Translations under genes and position numbers: made by a program
Assembly: GCA_024279135.1 (NCBI GenBank)
Contig: JAJRRU010000008.1
Coordinates: forward strand, 62,001 to 126,000
Direction: 5' to 3'
Origin: Alphaproteobacteria bacterium
Lineage (GTDB): Bacteria > Pseudomonadota > Alphaproteobacteria > Rhodospirillales > Casp-alpha2
DNA length: 64,000 nt
Notes under the pieces: model-generated
The model's database searches: none
What the model was told of the DNA's origin: nothing
Seen by the model: only the letters and a program-made list of their open reading frames with translations
Part shown: in pieces, positions 1 through 9,703 of the stretch
How the letters are laid out: each line of letters starts with the position of its first letter
How positions within the stretch are numbered: position 1 is the stretch's first letter

Positions 1-161
1 ATCTGATTACCCGACTGGCCGGTCTAGCAACGCTTGATCGCTGGCTCGCAGTATGGGACAACACCAACGAGTTGATCACCCGGTGCGAAACGGCAAACCT
101 TGATCGCAAACAGGTGACCCTGAATATCTTCCAGGCGCTGGCCAAAGCCGTTACGCCTTAA
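1..161 (+). CDS. holB: DNA polymerase III delta' subunit, C-terminal end (partial)
   Basis: Only the last 52 codons are in the window, read in the frame ending with TAA at 159-161. The translated end has the LDRWL...W and ANLDRKQ pattern usual at the C-terminus of alphaproteobacterial HolB, the clamp-loader delta' subunit that helps load the sliding clamp at the replication fork. The gene lies 8 nt before the first possible metG start, matching the common alphaproteobacterial order tmk-holB-metG-tatD. The AAA+ core is outside the window, so the call rests on the short tail plus gene order. Confidence 0.75.
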   Translation, partial: LITRLAGLATLDRWLAVWDNTNELITRCETANLDRKQVTLNIFQALAKAVTP

Positions 162-169
162 TTAATCAA

Positions 170-1756
170 ATGGATAAAGCCTCGATGAGCACACCAAAGC
201 GGTATTACATAACAACACCGATCTATTATGTGAACGATGCGCCGCATATCGGCCATGCCTATACCACACTGGCCTGTGATGTCATGGCACGGTTTAAGCG
301 GCTGGACGGGTATGATGTGCATTTCCTGACCGGCACCGATGAGCATGGCCAGAAAGTAGAAAAATCAGCCGCCGCAGCCAATAGCGAACCCCAGGCTTTT
401 ACCGACAAGGTGTCACAGAATTTTCGCGACCTTGCCGGCTTTATGAATTATTCCAACGACGATTTCATCCGGACCACCGAGGCGCGCCACAAAAAATCCT
501 GTCAGGCCATATGGCAGCGGCTAGTCGACAACGATGAGATTTATCTAGGCTCCTACGCCGGTTGGTACGCCGTCCGTGACGAGGCCTATTACGCCGAGGA
601 AGAACTGATCACAAATGCTGATGGCAAGAAGATCGCCCCCTCGGGCGCCGAAGTGGAATGGGTCGAAGAGCCGAGCTATTTCTTCCGACTGTCCAACTGG
701 GGCGACAGGCTGCTGGAATATTATGACAATAAACCGGACGTTGTCTTGCCCAAGACCCGCCTGAACGAGGTGACCAGCTTCATCAAGGGCGGTTTGCGCG
801 ATCTGTCAGTCTCGCGGACCAGTTTCAACTGGGGTATCCCGGTCCCCGGCGATGATGATCATATTATGTACGTCTGGCTCGACGCCCTGACCAACTATAT
901 TACCGCAGCCGGGTTTCCCGATACCGATTGCGAAAAATATCAAAATTTCTGGCCGGCTGACCTGCACATGGTGGGCAAGGATATCCTGCGCTTTCACGCG
1001 GTTTACTGGCCTGCGTTCCTCATGGCCGCCGGACTGGAGCCACCGCGGCGGATATTTGCCCATGGCTGGTGGACCAACGAGGGTGAGAAGATTTCCAAAT
1101 CCCTGGGCAATGTGATCGACCCCATTGAGCTGGTCGAACACTATGGTCTGGATCAGGTCCGTTATTTCCTCATGCGTGAGGTTCCGTTTGGAAATGATGG
1201 GGATTTTTCGCACAGCTCCATCGTCAACCGAATGAATTCCGATCTGGCAAACGATCTGGGCAATCTGGTCCAGCGCGTGCTGTCCATGGTTCACAAAAAC
1301 TGTGAAGGCCGGGTGCCTGTGCTCGATACAGAGGGTTTTATCAGCCCTGACCAGAAATTACTGGATCAGGCAATAGCCATGCTGGATACGGTACGCCGGC
1401 AACTTGACGGGCAGTCCTTCCACGAAGCACTGGAAACCGTCTGGCTGGTGGTTCGCGCGGCCAATGCTTATGTGGACCATCAGGCTCCGTGGAAGCTGCG
1501 CAAGGAAGACCCGCAACGCATGGCGTATGTGCTGTACAGCCTGTGCGAGACCATCCGGTATCTGGGGTTGATCTTGCAGCCCTTCATGCCGGACTCCTGT
1601 CATAAAATACTGGACCAGCTTAACATCAACCATAACCAGCGCGATTTTGAGGCTTTTAGTGACGAATACGCCCTCAAAGGCGGCACGGTATTACCAAAAC
1701 CCGAAGGCATCTTCCCACGTTTCATAGAACTCGAATCTGCAGATAAAGCCTCGTAA
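170..1756 (+). CDS. metG: methionyl-tRNA synthetase
   Basis: Charges tRNA-Met with methionine in the cytoplasm. Class I synthetase signatures are clear: HIGH at residues 26-29 and KISKS at 307-311, with the anticodon-binding helical domain after about residue 370. At 528 aa it is the shorter form without the C-terminal dimerisation domain, and the connective peptide lacks the zinc-knuckle cysteines, as in the MetG type common in alphaproteobacteria. Two starts are possible, ATG at 170 or ATG at 185 (MSTPKRYY); neither has a good Shine-Dalgarno, and homologues usually begin close to the second. It sits directly behind holB, probably in one transcript. In related genomes tatD follows at once; here about 5 kb of broken genes intervene. 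Confidence 0.97.
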   Translation: MDKASMSTPKRYYITTPIYYVNDAPHIGHAYTTLACDVMARFKRLDGYDVHFLTGTDEHGQKVEKSAAAANSEPQAFTDKVSQNFRDLAGFMNYSNDDFIRTTEARHKKSCQAIWQRLVDNDEIYLGSYAGWYAVRDEAYYAEEELITNADGKKIAPSGAEVEWVEEPSYFFRLSNWGDRLLEYYDNKPDVVLPKTRLNEVTSFIKGGLRDLSVSRTSFNWGIPVPGDDDHIMYVWLDALTNYITAAGFPDTDCEKYQNFWPADLHMVGKDILRFHAVYWPAFLMAAGLEPPRRIFAHGWWTNEGEKISKSLGNVIDPIELVEHYGLDQVRYFLMREVPFGNDGDFSHSSIVNRMNSDLANDLGNLVQRVLSMVHKNCEGRVPVLDTEGFISPDQKLLDQAIAMLDTVRRQLDGQSFHEALETVWLVVRAANAYVDHQAPWKLRKEDPQRMAYVLYSLCETIRYLGLILQPFMPDSCHKILDQLNINHNQRDFEAFSDEYALKGGTVLPKPEGIFPRFIELESADKAS

Positions 1757-1763
1757 AGCCGGT

Positions 1764-2729
1764 ATGGATAAACACCAGAAACCACCCTTGAGCCGTGCGC
1801 CGGATTTTACGGAATTCTGGTAGGAAACCCAGGGTGATCTGGCGCGTGTTCCCAGGGATATAACCCGAAAACAAGTCAGCCAGACCAGCCATGCGGGTCT
1901 GGTTCTGGAAGATATCACCTTCGGCTCGCTGGGCGGTGGACGTATTCACGGCTATCTGTTGCATGACGGTGACGGTAACGGTGATGGCGGCGGCGGAGCA
2001 GGGCGGCCCCTGGTCATCCATAGTCATGGTTACACCTCGGATTGTGAAATCAAGTGGGGCTGGGCGGAAATGGGGCTCAACGTCGTGGGTGTGAACATCC
2101 GCGGATTTCAGGACTCCAAAGCAGCCCTGTCGGAACGCTCACCGTGTGGATATGTGCTCAGCGGGATCGACAGCCCCTATGACAGTGTCCTGCGCGGGGC
2201 GGTGTGTGACTATATTCGGGCCGTGGAAACCGGGCTTGAGCTTGTCGGCAGCAAACCAACCCGCACGGTATTTTATGGCTCCAGCTTTTCAGGTGGTCTG
2301 GCTCTGATGGCCGCGGCCCTGTTACAATCTGCCGATTTCCTGCCGCTCAGGGTACCGACCTTTGGCTGGGCCGAGGGACGGCGGAAATTGGTCAAGGCCG
2401 GTTCGGGGCAGGAAATAAACCGCTATCTGGCCGAGCACCCCGAACAAACCGAGCGGGTCATGACCGTATTGAGCTATTTTGACCCCATAAACTTCGCCGG
2501 ACTGATCAATTGTCCGACCCTGGTCGGTCTGGGCATCAAAGATGACATCGTTCCTGCTGAAACGGTTTACAGCATCATCAATCACCTGGATACGGCCTTA
2601 GAGGTTCTGGAATACCCGGTCAGCCACAGCGAGCTTCCGCAAGAATGCCTGTGGGATGATTTCGAAGCCCATTGGCTCAAGTTTGCCTGCCGGGGAATAC
2701 CCCCGGAATTTACCGCCCGTCAGGGCTGA
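1764..2729 (+). pseudogene. acetyl-xylan esterase/cephalosporin-C deacetylase-like hydrolase, interrupted by in-frame TAG
   Basis: One frame runs from ATG 1764 to TGA 2729 and is broken only by TAG at 1821-1823 (codon 20). The residues around it, DFTEFW-stop-ET, match the conserved N-terminal FWxET stretch of AXE1-family esterases, so the stop replaces a sense codon in a real gene. Downstream the alpha/beta-hydrolase features are intact: a nucleophile elbow GSSFSGG (a Ser where many homologues have Gly after the xSx), an acid site in GIKDDIVP and a late His in SHSE. The first ATG after the stop is at 1959 and would lose about 65 residues. Either a pseudogene, a read-through gene, or a sequencing error; the substrate is unknown. 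Confidence 0.75.
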
Positions 2730-2768
2730 ATATCCAGCTCTCCGGCAGCCTCTGCGGTGTCGATAATC

Positions 2769-4078
2769 TCACTCAGAACGAAACCACCCGGTTGGTCCAA
2801 CACCTGCCCGATCAGGTGGGGAAAACCCATATCGCGAAAAACCGTATGTGTAATATTTCATGGAATGACCGAAGTGCGAACCCAGCGGGTCAAACACCGG
2901 GTCTGTGGATTTATCACCAAAATATATGGTTCCTGGCACGTCCAGAACCACGGTAAAACTGTTGCTTCGCCCAGATACGTCGGGAATAAAGTTACGACCG
3001 GCTTTTTCCATGCGCGCGACCAGCGGTGCGATATGGTTACCCGATACGACAAATTCATCGTTTTTGTTAATCACCGAAATCACATTGGTGCGCTGGGGCG
3101 GTGCCAGGGTCATGGTCGGTCCCAAATTAACGATCAGGAACGCGCGCGCGGCTTCTTCGCGTACCACCTCACTAACCCCCAACTCAATCAGCAATTCATC
3201 GAGCCAGAAGGCCACCTGCAAGGTTATGATACAACCCACACTGGCCCCCACCAGGACAACCTTGCTGAGGTTTTTGATGATCAGCTCATCGGCCAGTGGT
3301 CGGCCAAGAATACGGCCCTCGCGCCTGACAATCATGCCCGTTGGATAAGTTTCCAGCTCGCCGATCAGGGGGCCGAAAATACGCTCGGCGGCCCGGATCG
3401 AGACCTGATGCTGAAAGCCTGGGTCAAGAATTGCCTGAATACGCAGCGCCGGGGTTTCCTCTTCACTGGTTACCATATCGTAGGCCATGGCGACCACCTG
3501 GGCATGAGCATCGTTTGGTACCAGACGGCTTCCTACCAGATAAACCTGGGCCGACATAACACCCCGGGCATTATCCGTGGCATCTTCCGGATCGATTGAT
3601 CCGAGGCGGGCATTTTTTTCAGCAAACGCCCGACCGGTGGCAAACACGATGACTTTCTTGTGCGCCGTATCGAGGGCCACCGGTACCAGCTTTTTTTCTT
3701 TTGCATCGCAGGCAAAATAGTCACTGTCATAGCCGATCCGCCGGTAATCAGCGGTCATCCATGGAAAATCCAACCGGTTTTTATCCGTCAGACCAAAGCC
3801 GTATTGCCGGGCAGCGTATGCCCCAAACGCCGCCATGCCCTGTGATTTGATGGCCAGAGCCTCGTCCCACAGCACCAGACGTTTGTCTTCCAGAATGGTA
3901 ATTTCATCGAGTGTGATGGAAGCGCCCGCCCTGAGGGACGCGATAGCCTGCAAAAGATGTTTGTATAGGCCGCTTCGGGAAACAGTGTGCCGAGCGGCAG
4001 ATCGGTGACCATCAACTCAACAGCACCCATCAGCAGAGATCCCCGGCCTGGGCGAACCTGTTTTGCCGGATATACCAC
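2769..4078 (-). pseudogene. alpha/beta-hydrolase-like protein, frameshifted
   Basis: The main frame (3953 down to 2769) encodes about 394 residues with no start of its own. A second frame begins at GTG 4078 and runs MVYPAKQ...FPEAAYTNI before going out of phase near the A4 run at 3952-3955 (T4 on the coding strand). Joining the frames there gives one protein of about 435 aa. A GASVG nucleophile-elbow-like motif follows a hydrophobic strand (KVVLVGASVG), with a later NKNDE acid candidate and a GSHFGHS histidine candidate, which suggests a lipase/esterase-type hydrolase. I do not recognise the subfamily. It lies head-on to the broken esterase gene upstream, and its 3' end is 39 bp from that gene's stop. 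Confidence 0.55.
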
Positions 4079-4250
4079 CGTGGGAATTCAACGCCAGACG
4101 GCAAAAGTTCTATACCAACCATGAACTAATCTCCGGTCTTTCCAGTTAAGGCAGCATCGGATGATAATGAGTTCCTCGCCTGATATTTGTATAGGTTCGC
4201 GGGGCCACGAACAAGATCGAAGAATACCAGGGTCAGGGGATGATAGGGCT

Positions 4251-6486
4251 TTATAATGTGCCACTAGGCAGAGAGACCACGACCCTGGTTCCCTCACCAA
4301 TTGTGCTCATGATCTTCAGCTTGCCCTCATGTAGTTCCACCAATGACTTCACGATTGCCAGACCCAGGCCGGTTCCTTCCTGGGTCTTGTATGGGTTATT
4401 TTCAGCCCTGACGAAGCTATCGGTGATATTGGGCAACATACTCTCGGATATACCGACGCCGGAATCAATGACTTCGATTACATGATGGTTATCTGAGGTC
4501 GATACAATAATTTTAATCCAACCCTCTGCCGATGTGAATTTTACGGCATTATCGAGGATATTAATCAATATCTGTTTCACCGCACGTCGATCGGCACAGA
4601 GCGGTTTTATATCCTTGGGAACATCGACTGTGTAGGTAATATTCTTATTATTAACACTGGCGGCAATAATGGGTGAACAATCCACGACTACATGCTTGAC
4701 GGTTAACAATTCTTTGTTCAGCGTATGTTTGCCTGCTTCGATGGTCGATAGATCGAGAATTTTGTTTATCAGGTGTAATAGGTGATTACTGCTGGTATGG
4801 ATATCATCCGCATATTCCTTATATTTCGGATGCCCTATCTCGCCGAATATCTCGCTGGTCAATATGCTCGAAAAACCGCTGATCGCATTCAATGGGGTTC
4901 TGAGCTCATGGCTCATGGTTGCCAGGAATTCTGATTTAGCCTGGTTGGCGATTTCCGCTTCCATCAGGGCATTGCGGCGACTTTCCTCGACCTGCCGACG
5001 TATGGAAATATCATGCAACACCACTGTAAATATCGTCTCGTCACCGATTTTAAGCCTGGATACCGATGCGGAAGCCGGGAATTTTTCACCATCGTTGCGA
5101 AGGCCCATGATCTCATCGCGTTTATCCATCAACCGGTAGGTATCGAGCGAAGAGGAGAACTCCGTAATGTACTTCTGATGGTTCCGACGCAAACACTCGG
5201 GAATCAATAACTCTATGGAACGTCCCAGAACCTCTGCGGCTTTATAGCCGAAAATGCGCTCGGCCCCCTCATTGAACATCTGGATGTTCATGTCCTCACC
5301 GATGGTGATCACGGCCTCGGGGACGATGGCAATGATTTCCATCAACCGGGTCTCGGATTTTTTCAGCGCCTCTTCGGTTCTTTTGTGCTCGGTGAGGTCA
5401 ATATTCGTGGTACCCAGACCGATTACATCCCCCTTGGCCGAAATCACCGGGAACCGTGTACTTAATACAGTTCGGGTATAGCCATCAGGATAATACAGTT
5501 CCACTTCTTCTGAATGTGTATGACCGCTCGTGATAACCTTTTGATCCAGGTCGTTGAAGACGCCTGCCTGTTCATGACCATAGACCTCATGAACTGTCTT
5601 GTCCGATACCAACCCATTTTTCGAAACATTTATTGACAAAAAGATACCGTCCCTTGGTATCTTTGAGGCTGATAAATTCAGGTATATGATCGGCAAGAGC
5701 CCGCATGGTTTCCTGACTGTCCAGCAGAGCCTGATGAGCTTTGGTTCTTTCCCTGTCATGTTTCTGACTAAGCCGGACGATAAAACCAATTGTCAGCATT
5801 CCCATTAACCAGACCAGACCATGGAAGGAGAGCAGGGAAGCATTGATCTCTGCGGCGGCATCTAAAAAAGGTGTCAGCGGAATGGCAATACTAACGCCGC
5901 CCCGAATATCGCCGACCTTGAAACCAAGGTGACCATGACACATGACACAGCCTTTTGTCATGATCATGGGACGCATGAGGCGAATAAAGGGTTGGCCATC
6001 TATATTGGCTTGCTCAAAAACCTCCGCAATGCCCTGATCGAATTGTTTCAGGGCAGCCAGTTCCCAGGGATCGGCCTTGTTTTTAGGGTTAAGCAGGACT
6101 TGACCGGTGATTTTACTCTTAATACCGTACAAGATTTCAAATTCCGTGGCTATCTGGTTCATTATATAGGCCGGGTTCATCAAGGTCAGTTTCATGCCAT
6201 CCGTGGTGAATACATCACGGTTCGGCAAATGCTCCAGATAAGGGTTGGGTGGTGTTCGCTCGTCCGGTCTTACATAGACGCCGCCATGGCGCGTGGCCCA
6301 ACGGCGCAGGGTCTGATCTTTATTCCAGTTTGCTCTGGCTTCGTCTGTTGCCAGTTTCACAGCCTGATCATCAACATTGTCGATGTTCCAGATTGCTGAG
6401 ATTAAAACCAACCCGCTCAATGCTATTACGGCAAGAACGCTCAGTCGGCCGCCTAACGTATAGAGCCATGAGACAAAACCAGTCAT
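4251..6486 (-). pseudogene. heme-binding (DUF3365) PAS histidine kinase, frameshifted
   Basis: Two overlapping frames together encode one sensor kinase. The 5' part (6486-5587) has a transmembrane helix at about residues 10-30, a Tll0287/DUF3365-like periplasmic domain with a c-type heme motif CVMCH, a second transmembrane helix, and the start of a PAS domain. The 3' part (readable from about 5640 to 4251) completes that PAS domain, adds a second PAS domain, and ends with HisKA (phosphoacceptor in SHELRTP) and HATPase_c (N box NILDNAVKF, G1 DSGVGIS, G2 GTGLGLA). The frame changes inside the PAS core near the T5 run at 5617-5621. No response regulator is adjacent. As a normal gene it would sense redox or a small ligand; as read it is broken. 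Confidence 0.8.
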
Positions 6487-6765
6487 GGGTAAATATCAAA
6501 CCTTAAATTTACGGGCCTCAATCCTTAAGACCCCTCCAACATGGCTATACGCCGGGGAAAAAATGGCGCAATAACGATATCCACCATCAGCTTCAGAACA
6601 ATTCATCTTTCATTGAAAATAACGCTGCCACTATAACAGATGACAATCAAGCTACATTGATCTGGTCTGTATCTTTGCCTCAGGCTGCTGATTGCTGTAT
6701 AGGGCAGGGGAATAGGATATACTTGATGATAACACCTTCGCTGTCACAACAAGGACATTTCTAAG

Positions 6766-7590
6766 ATGCTGGTAGACAGTCATTGCCATCTTGATTTTGA
6801 TGATTTCAAGGATGATTTCGGTGAAATTCTGGCTCGTGCACACCAGGCCGGGGTTCAGACCATGGTATCAATTAATACCCGGTTAGCAACTTTTCCTGGG
6901 CTTTTAGCCATAGCGGAGGCCCATGAAGCCATATATTGCTCGGTCGGCGTGCACCCCCATTCGGCCGAATTAGAGCCCCATACGAAAACCGAAACCCTGG
7001 TCTCGCTTGCAGAGCACCCAAAGGTCATTGCCATCGGTGAAACCGGTCTCGATTTTTACTACGACAAAAGCCCCCGTGATATACAGGAAATCCTGTTTCG
7101 TAACCATATCGCGGCAGCCCGCGAGACCGGATTGCCGGTTATTGTTCATACCCGCGATGCCGACGATGACTGTATGCGTATTTTAGAGGATGAGCAGGCG
7201 AAAGGGGCTTTTACGGGCCTGATCCATTGTTTTACAGCCACGCCAAAACTGGCTGAACGGGCCTTGGCCATGGGTTTCTATATATCTTTGTCTGGCATTG
7301 TAACCTTCAAAAATGCCGCCAGTATCGCCCAGACAGTTAAAGATATCGTACCACTGGACCGAATTCTGGTAGAAACAGACGCGCCTTATCTGGCGCCTGC
7401 GCCATATCGTGGAAAGCGAAATGAGCCAGCCTATACGGCCCACACGGCAAGGTTCCTGGCAACATTGCTGGAGATGGAATACGAGAGCTTTGCCCACCAG
7501 AGCACCGAGAATTTCTATCGATTGTTCAGCAAGGCCCAAACGGTGGATATAAGGCATAAAAGGCATAAAAGGACAGAGACATGCGCCTGA
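6766..7590 (+). CDS. tatD: TatD family metal-dependent deoxyribonuclease
   Basis: TatD-family TIM-barrel hydrolase (274 aa) with 3'-5' exonuclease or DNA-repair roles in characterised members. Metal ligands are visible: SHCHLD near the N-terminus, the GETGLDF glutamate, histidines in IVHTRDA and IHCF, and the ETDAPYL aspartate. An AAGGA Shine-Dalgarno lies about 10 nt before ATG 6766. The last codons contain a short tandem (AAGGCATAAA twice) giving RHKRHKR, which also places the Shine-Dalgarno of the next gene. It overlaps the downstream metallo-beta-lactamase gene by 10 nt, so the two are probably co-translated. Confidence 0.95.
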   Translation: MLVDSHCHLDFDDFKDDFGEILARAHQAGVQTMVSINTRLATFPGLLAIAEAHEAIYCSVGVHPHSAELEPHTKTETLVSLAEHPKVIAIGETGLDFYYDKSPRDIQEILFRNHIAAARETGLPVIVHTRDADDDCMRILEDEQAKGAFTGLIHCFTATPKLAERALAMGFYISLSGIVTFKNAASIAQTVKDIVPLDRILVETDAPYLAPAPYRGKRNEPAYTAHTARFLATLLEMEYESFAHQSTENFYRLFSKAQTVDIRHKRHKRTETCA

Positions 7591-8372
7591 CGATCCTCGG
7601 TTCCGGCGGTTCGACCGGTGTTCCCGCCGTGGGTATTGGCTGGGGGAAATGCGACCCCGAGAACCCGAAAAATAATCGAACGCGCCCCTCTGTGCTGGTT
7701 GAAAACAACGGTACTGCGATCCTGGTTGATACAGCACCGGACATGCGCGAGCAGATGCTGGTTAATAACATCACCCGGATTGACGGACTGCTCCTGTCCC
7801 ACAGTCACGCCGATCACCTGCATGGACTGGATGATATTCGCGGGCTTAACAAAGCCATGAATTTGCCGATCGATCTGTATACCAGCCAAACGACACTTAA
7901 GGATGTGGAAAAACGATTTGGCTACACCCTGGAAGCCCTGCATGTGGATGAGGCAAATCCGATCGTGCATTATTATAAACCCGTCCTGATACCCCATGTG
8001 ATATCCGGTGGTGAGACAGTCTCCATCAAATCCATCGACGTTGAAATCATGGATCAGGACCATGGATATTCCAGATCACTGGGTTTTCGTTTTGGCCCCA
8101 TAGCCTATACCACCGATCTGAAGTACCTGTCAGAAGAAGCCATGGACATCCTGGACGGGGTTCACACCTGGATCATCGGTGCACCGGTCAGCTTTGTTCA
8201 CCCGACCCATATCCATGTGGATGGCGCACTGGAATGGATAAAATCCATCAAGCCCCAACGAGCCATCATTTCCCACCTTGGCATCGGGCTGGACTACGAA
8301 ACACTTTTAAATGATTTACCCGACAGGGTAGAACCGGCCTACGATGGCATGGTTATCGAGGTTGATGCCTGA
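7581..8372 (+). CDS. MBL-fold metallohydrolase, PhnP/phosphoribosyl cyclic phosphodiesterase-like
   Basis: Metallo-beta-lactamase fold protein of 263 aa. It has the N-terminal GSGGSTGVP strand-loop, the metal motif SHSHADHLHGLDD, a YTTDLKYL strand with the bridging Asp, and a late HTHIH pair. This pattern is that of the PhnP-like family, whose founding member hydrolyses 5-phosphoribosyl 1,2-cyclic phosphate. Most alphaproteobacterial copies next to tatD are outside phn operons and of unproven substrate. The start overlaps the tatD end by 10 nt and has an AGGACAGAG Shine-Dalgarno. Confidence 0.9.
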   Translation: MRLTILGSGGSTGVPAVGIGWGKCDPENPKNNRTRPSVLVENNGTAILVDTAPDMREQMLVNNITRIDGLLLSHSHADHLHGLDDIRGLNKAMNLPIDLYTSQTTLKDVEKRFGYTLEALHVDEANPIVHYYKPVLIPHVISGGETVSIKSIDVEIMDQDHGYSRSLGFRFGPIAYTTDLKYLSEEAMDILDGVHTWIIGAPVSFVHPTHIHVDGALEWIKSIKPQRAIISHLGIGLDYETLLNDLPDRVEPAYDGMVIEVDA

Positions 8373-8804
8373 CTAAGCAAACCGGCGAAAACCCCCTGAG
8401 CACGATTTTCCCTTTCGATCATTAAAGATTATACAAAACACCTAAGTGTATAATATCATAAATTTTTATCTAATTTGCCATAATATAAATTATGCGCGTT
8501 TAACAAAATCCATCCATGGCTTAGCCGCACACCCCGGTGCTGATTTTTTCGTTTATGTGGCCCCTGTTAAATGTCCTGTTGTGCCCGGTACATATCCGGA
8601 TATTTGTCCTGGGCCCAGTGGGTTTTTACCCCGTCACCCTTTAGAATTTTGTTTCGGCACCCTTGAAAAAACTTTTTAAAAAATAATTTCCGTTACCATT
8701 TCGATTTCAGATGGATGCGATCCTTGCAGCCATGGCCGCTTGGTGTCACAAAGAAATAACGGAAATCAATTTTGAATTATTAAAAATTACAGGACACCAT
8801 CATC
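8373..8804. other. intergenic region before mazG with an inverted repeat
   Basis: 432 bp without a supported gene; A+T-rich between about 8420 and 8520. At 8429-8453 the arms TTATAC and GTATAA surround a quasi-palindromic core ACACCTAAGTGT. The core CCTAAGTGTA recurs at 17898-17907 upstream of the hpnM/mlaC gene (see findings). A 77-codon open frame at 8446-8679 has no ribosome-binding site and no recognisable protein features. mazG itself has an AGGAC Shine-Dalgarno at about 8791. Confidence 0.5.
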
Positions 8805-9632
8805 ATGTCATCGAGTATAGACCGGCTTGTGGAAATCATGGTTCGGCTACGAGATCCGAAAACCGGGTGCCCATGGGACGTGAAACAGACCTTCGCCAGC
8901 ATCGCACCCTACACCATCGAAGAAGCCTACGAAGTCGCCGATACCATCGAAAAGGGCGACATGGACGAGCTGCGTGATGAACTTGGCGATCTGCTGTTAC
9001 AGGTAATCTTCCACAGTCGAATGGCGGAAGAATTAAATCTGTTCACCATCGACGATGTGGCCGATGGCATATCCGATAAAATGCTCCGGCGTCACCCCCA
9101 TGTGTTTGGCGACCAGAACATGCATGATGCCGACAGCCAGACCATCGCCTGGGAAGACATCAAGGCCCGCGAACGCGACGAGAAGGCCAGACGCCAAACA
9201 GGCTCAGATCACCCGGCCAGCATCCTGGAGGGCATTGCAAACGGCCTGCCCGCCCTGACCCGCGCCTTAAAACTTCAAAAACGCGCCGCACGGGTTGGTT
9301 TCGACTGGAAAGATGCCCGGCTGGTGATTGAAAAATTTCGTGAAGAGCTTGATGAACTTGAAGCCGAACTCAATGCCGACAATCGCAATGAGGACCGCGT
9401 GCAGGACGAAGTCGGTGATATGTTATTCACCTGCGTCAACATGGCCCGGCAACTGGGTATCGACCCGGAATCCGCCTTGCGACACGGCAATATCAAGTTT
9501 GAGAAACGCTTTCGAAAGCTCGAGGAAACCGTCAGGAATAATGCTCAACAACCCCAGGATATGACCCTGGAACAACTCGAGACGGCCTGGACACAGGCCA
9601 AGGCATCTCTGGCGGGTTTTGAGCCTGTCTGA
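8805..9632 (+). CDS. mazG: nucleoside triphosphate pyrophosphohydrolase MazG
   Basis: Hydrolyses (d)NTPs to the monophosphate and pyrophosphate, a house-cleaning enzyme that also affects (p)ppGpp levels in E. coli. At 275 aa it has the full two-domain layout. The N-terminal MazG domain shows GCPWD, the EEAYEV helix and DELGDLLLQVIFH; the C-terminal repeat shows EELDELEAEL followed by DEVGDMLF. The ExxE...ExxD magnesium motifs are intact in both halves. The gene stands alone between the tatD pair and rpoH, which is on the opposite strand. Confidence 0.95.
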   Translation: MSSSIDRLVEIMVRLRDPKTGCPWDVKQTFASIAPYTIEEAYEVADTIEKGDMDELRDELGDLLLQVIFHSRMAEELNLFTIDDVADGISDKMLRRHPHVFGDQNMHDADSQTIAWEDIKARERDEKARRQTGSDHPASILEGIANGLPALTRALKLQKRAARVGFDWKDARLVIEKFREELDELEAELNADNRNEDRVQDEVGDMLFTCVNMARQLGIDPESALRHGNIKFEKRFRKLEETVRNNAQQPQDMTLEQLETAWTQAKASLAGFEPV

Positions 9633-9659
9633 AGGGGTGCAGCAACGATCAGAACAGGT

Positions 9660-9687
9660 GGTAGGGAAGCCATCTGGCCCCCCTACC
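9660..9687. terminator. stem-loop between convergent mazG and rpoH
   Basis: GGTAGGG (9660-9666) pairs perfectly with CCCTACC (9681-9687) around a 14-nt loop. It lies between the two convergent stop codons, so it may end transcription in both directions, but no clear T-tract follows on either strand. Confidence 0.45.
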
Positions 9688-9703
9688 CCTTCATACCCTC
9701 TGC

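Noticed and set aside
1821-1823. Pyrrolysine at the in-frame TAG
   Set aside because: No pylT, pylS or pylBCD genes are seen, the two MttB-family genes here have no internal TAG, and TAG ends several genes normally. A mutation or sequence error is simpler.
8446-8679. Small protein gene between the MBL gene and mazG
   Set aside because: No Shine-Dalgarno, unusual composition and no recognisable domain.
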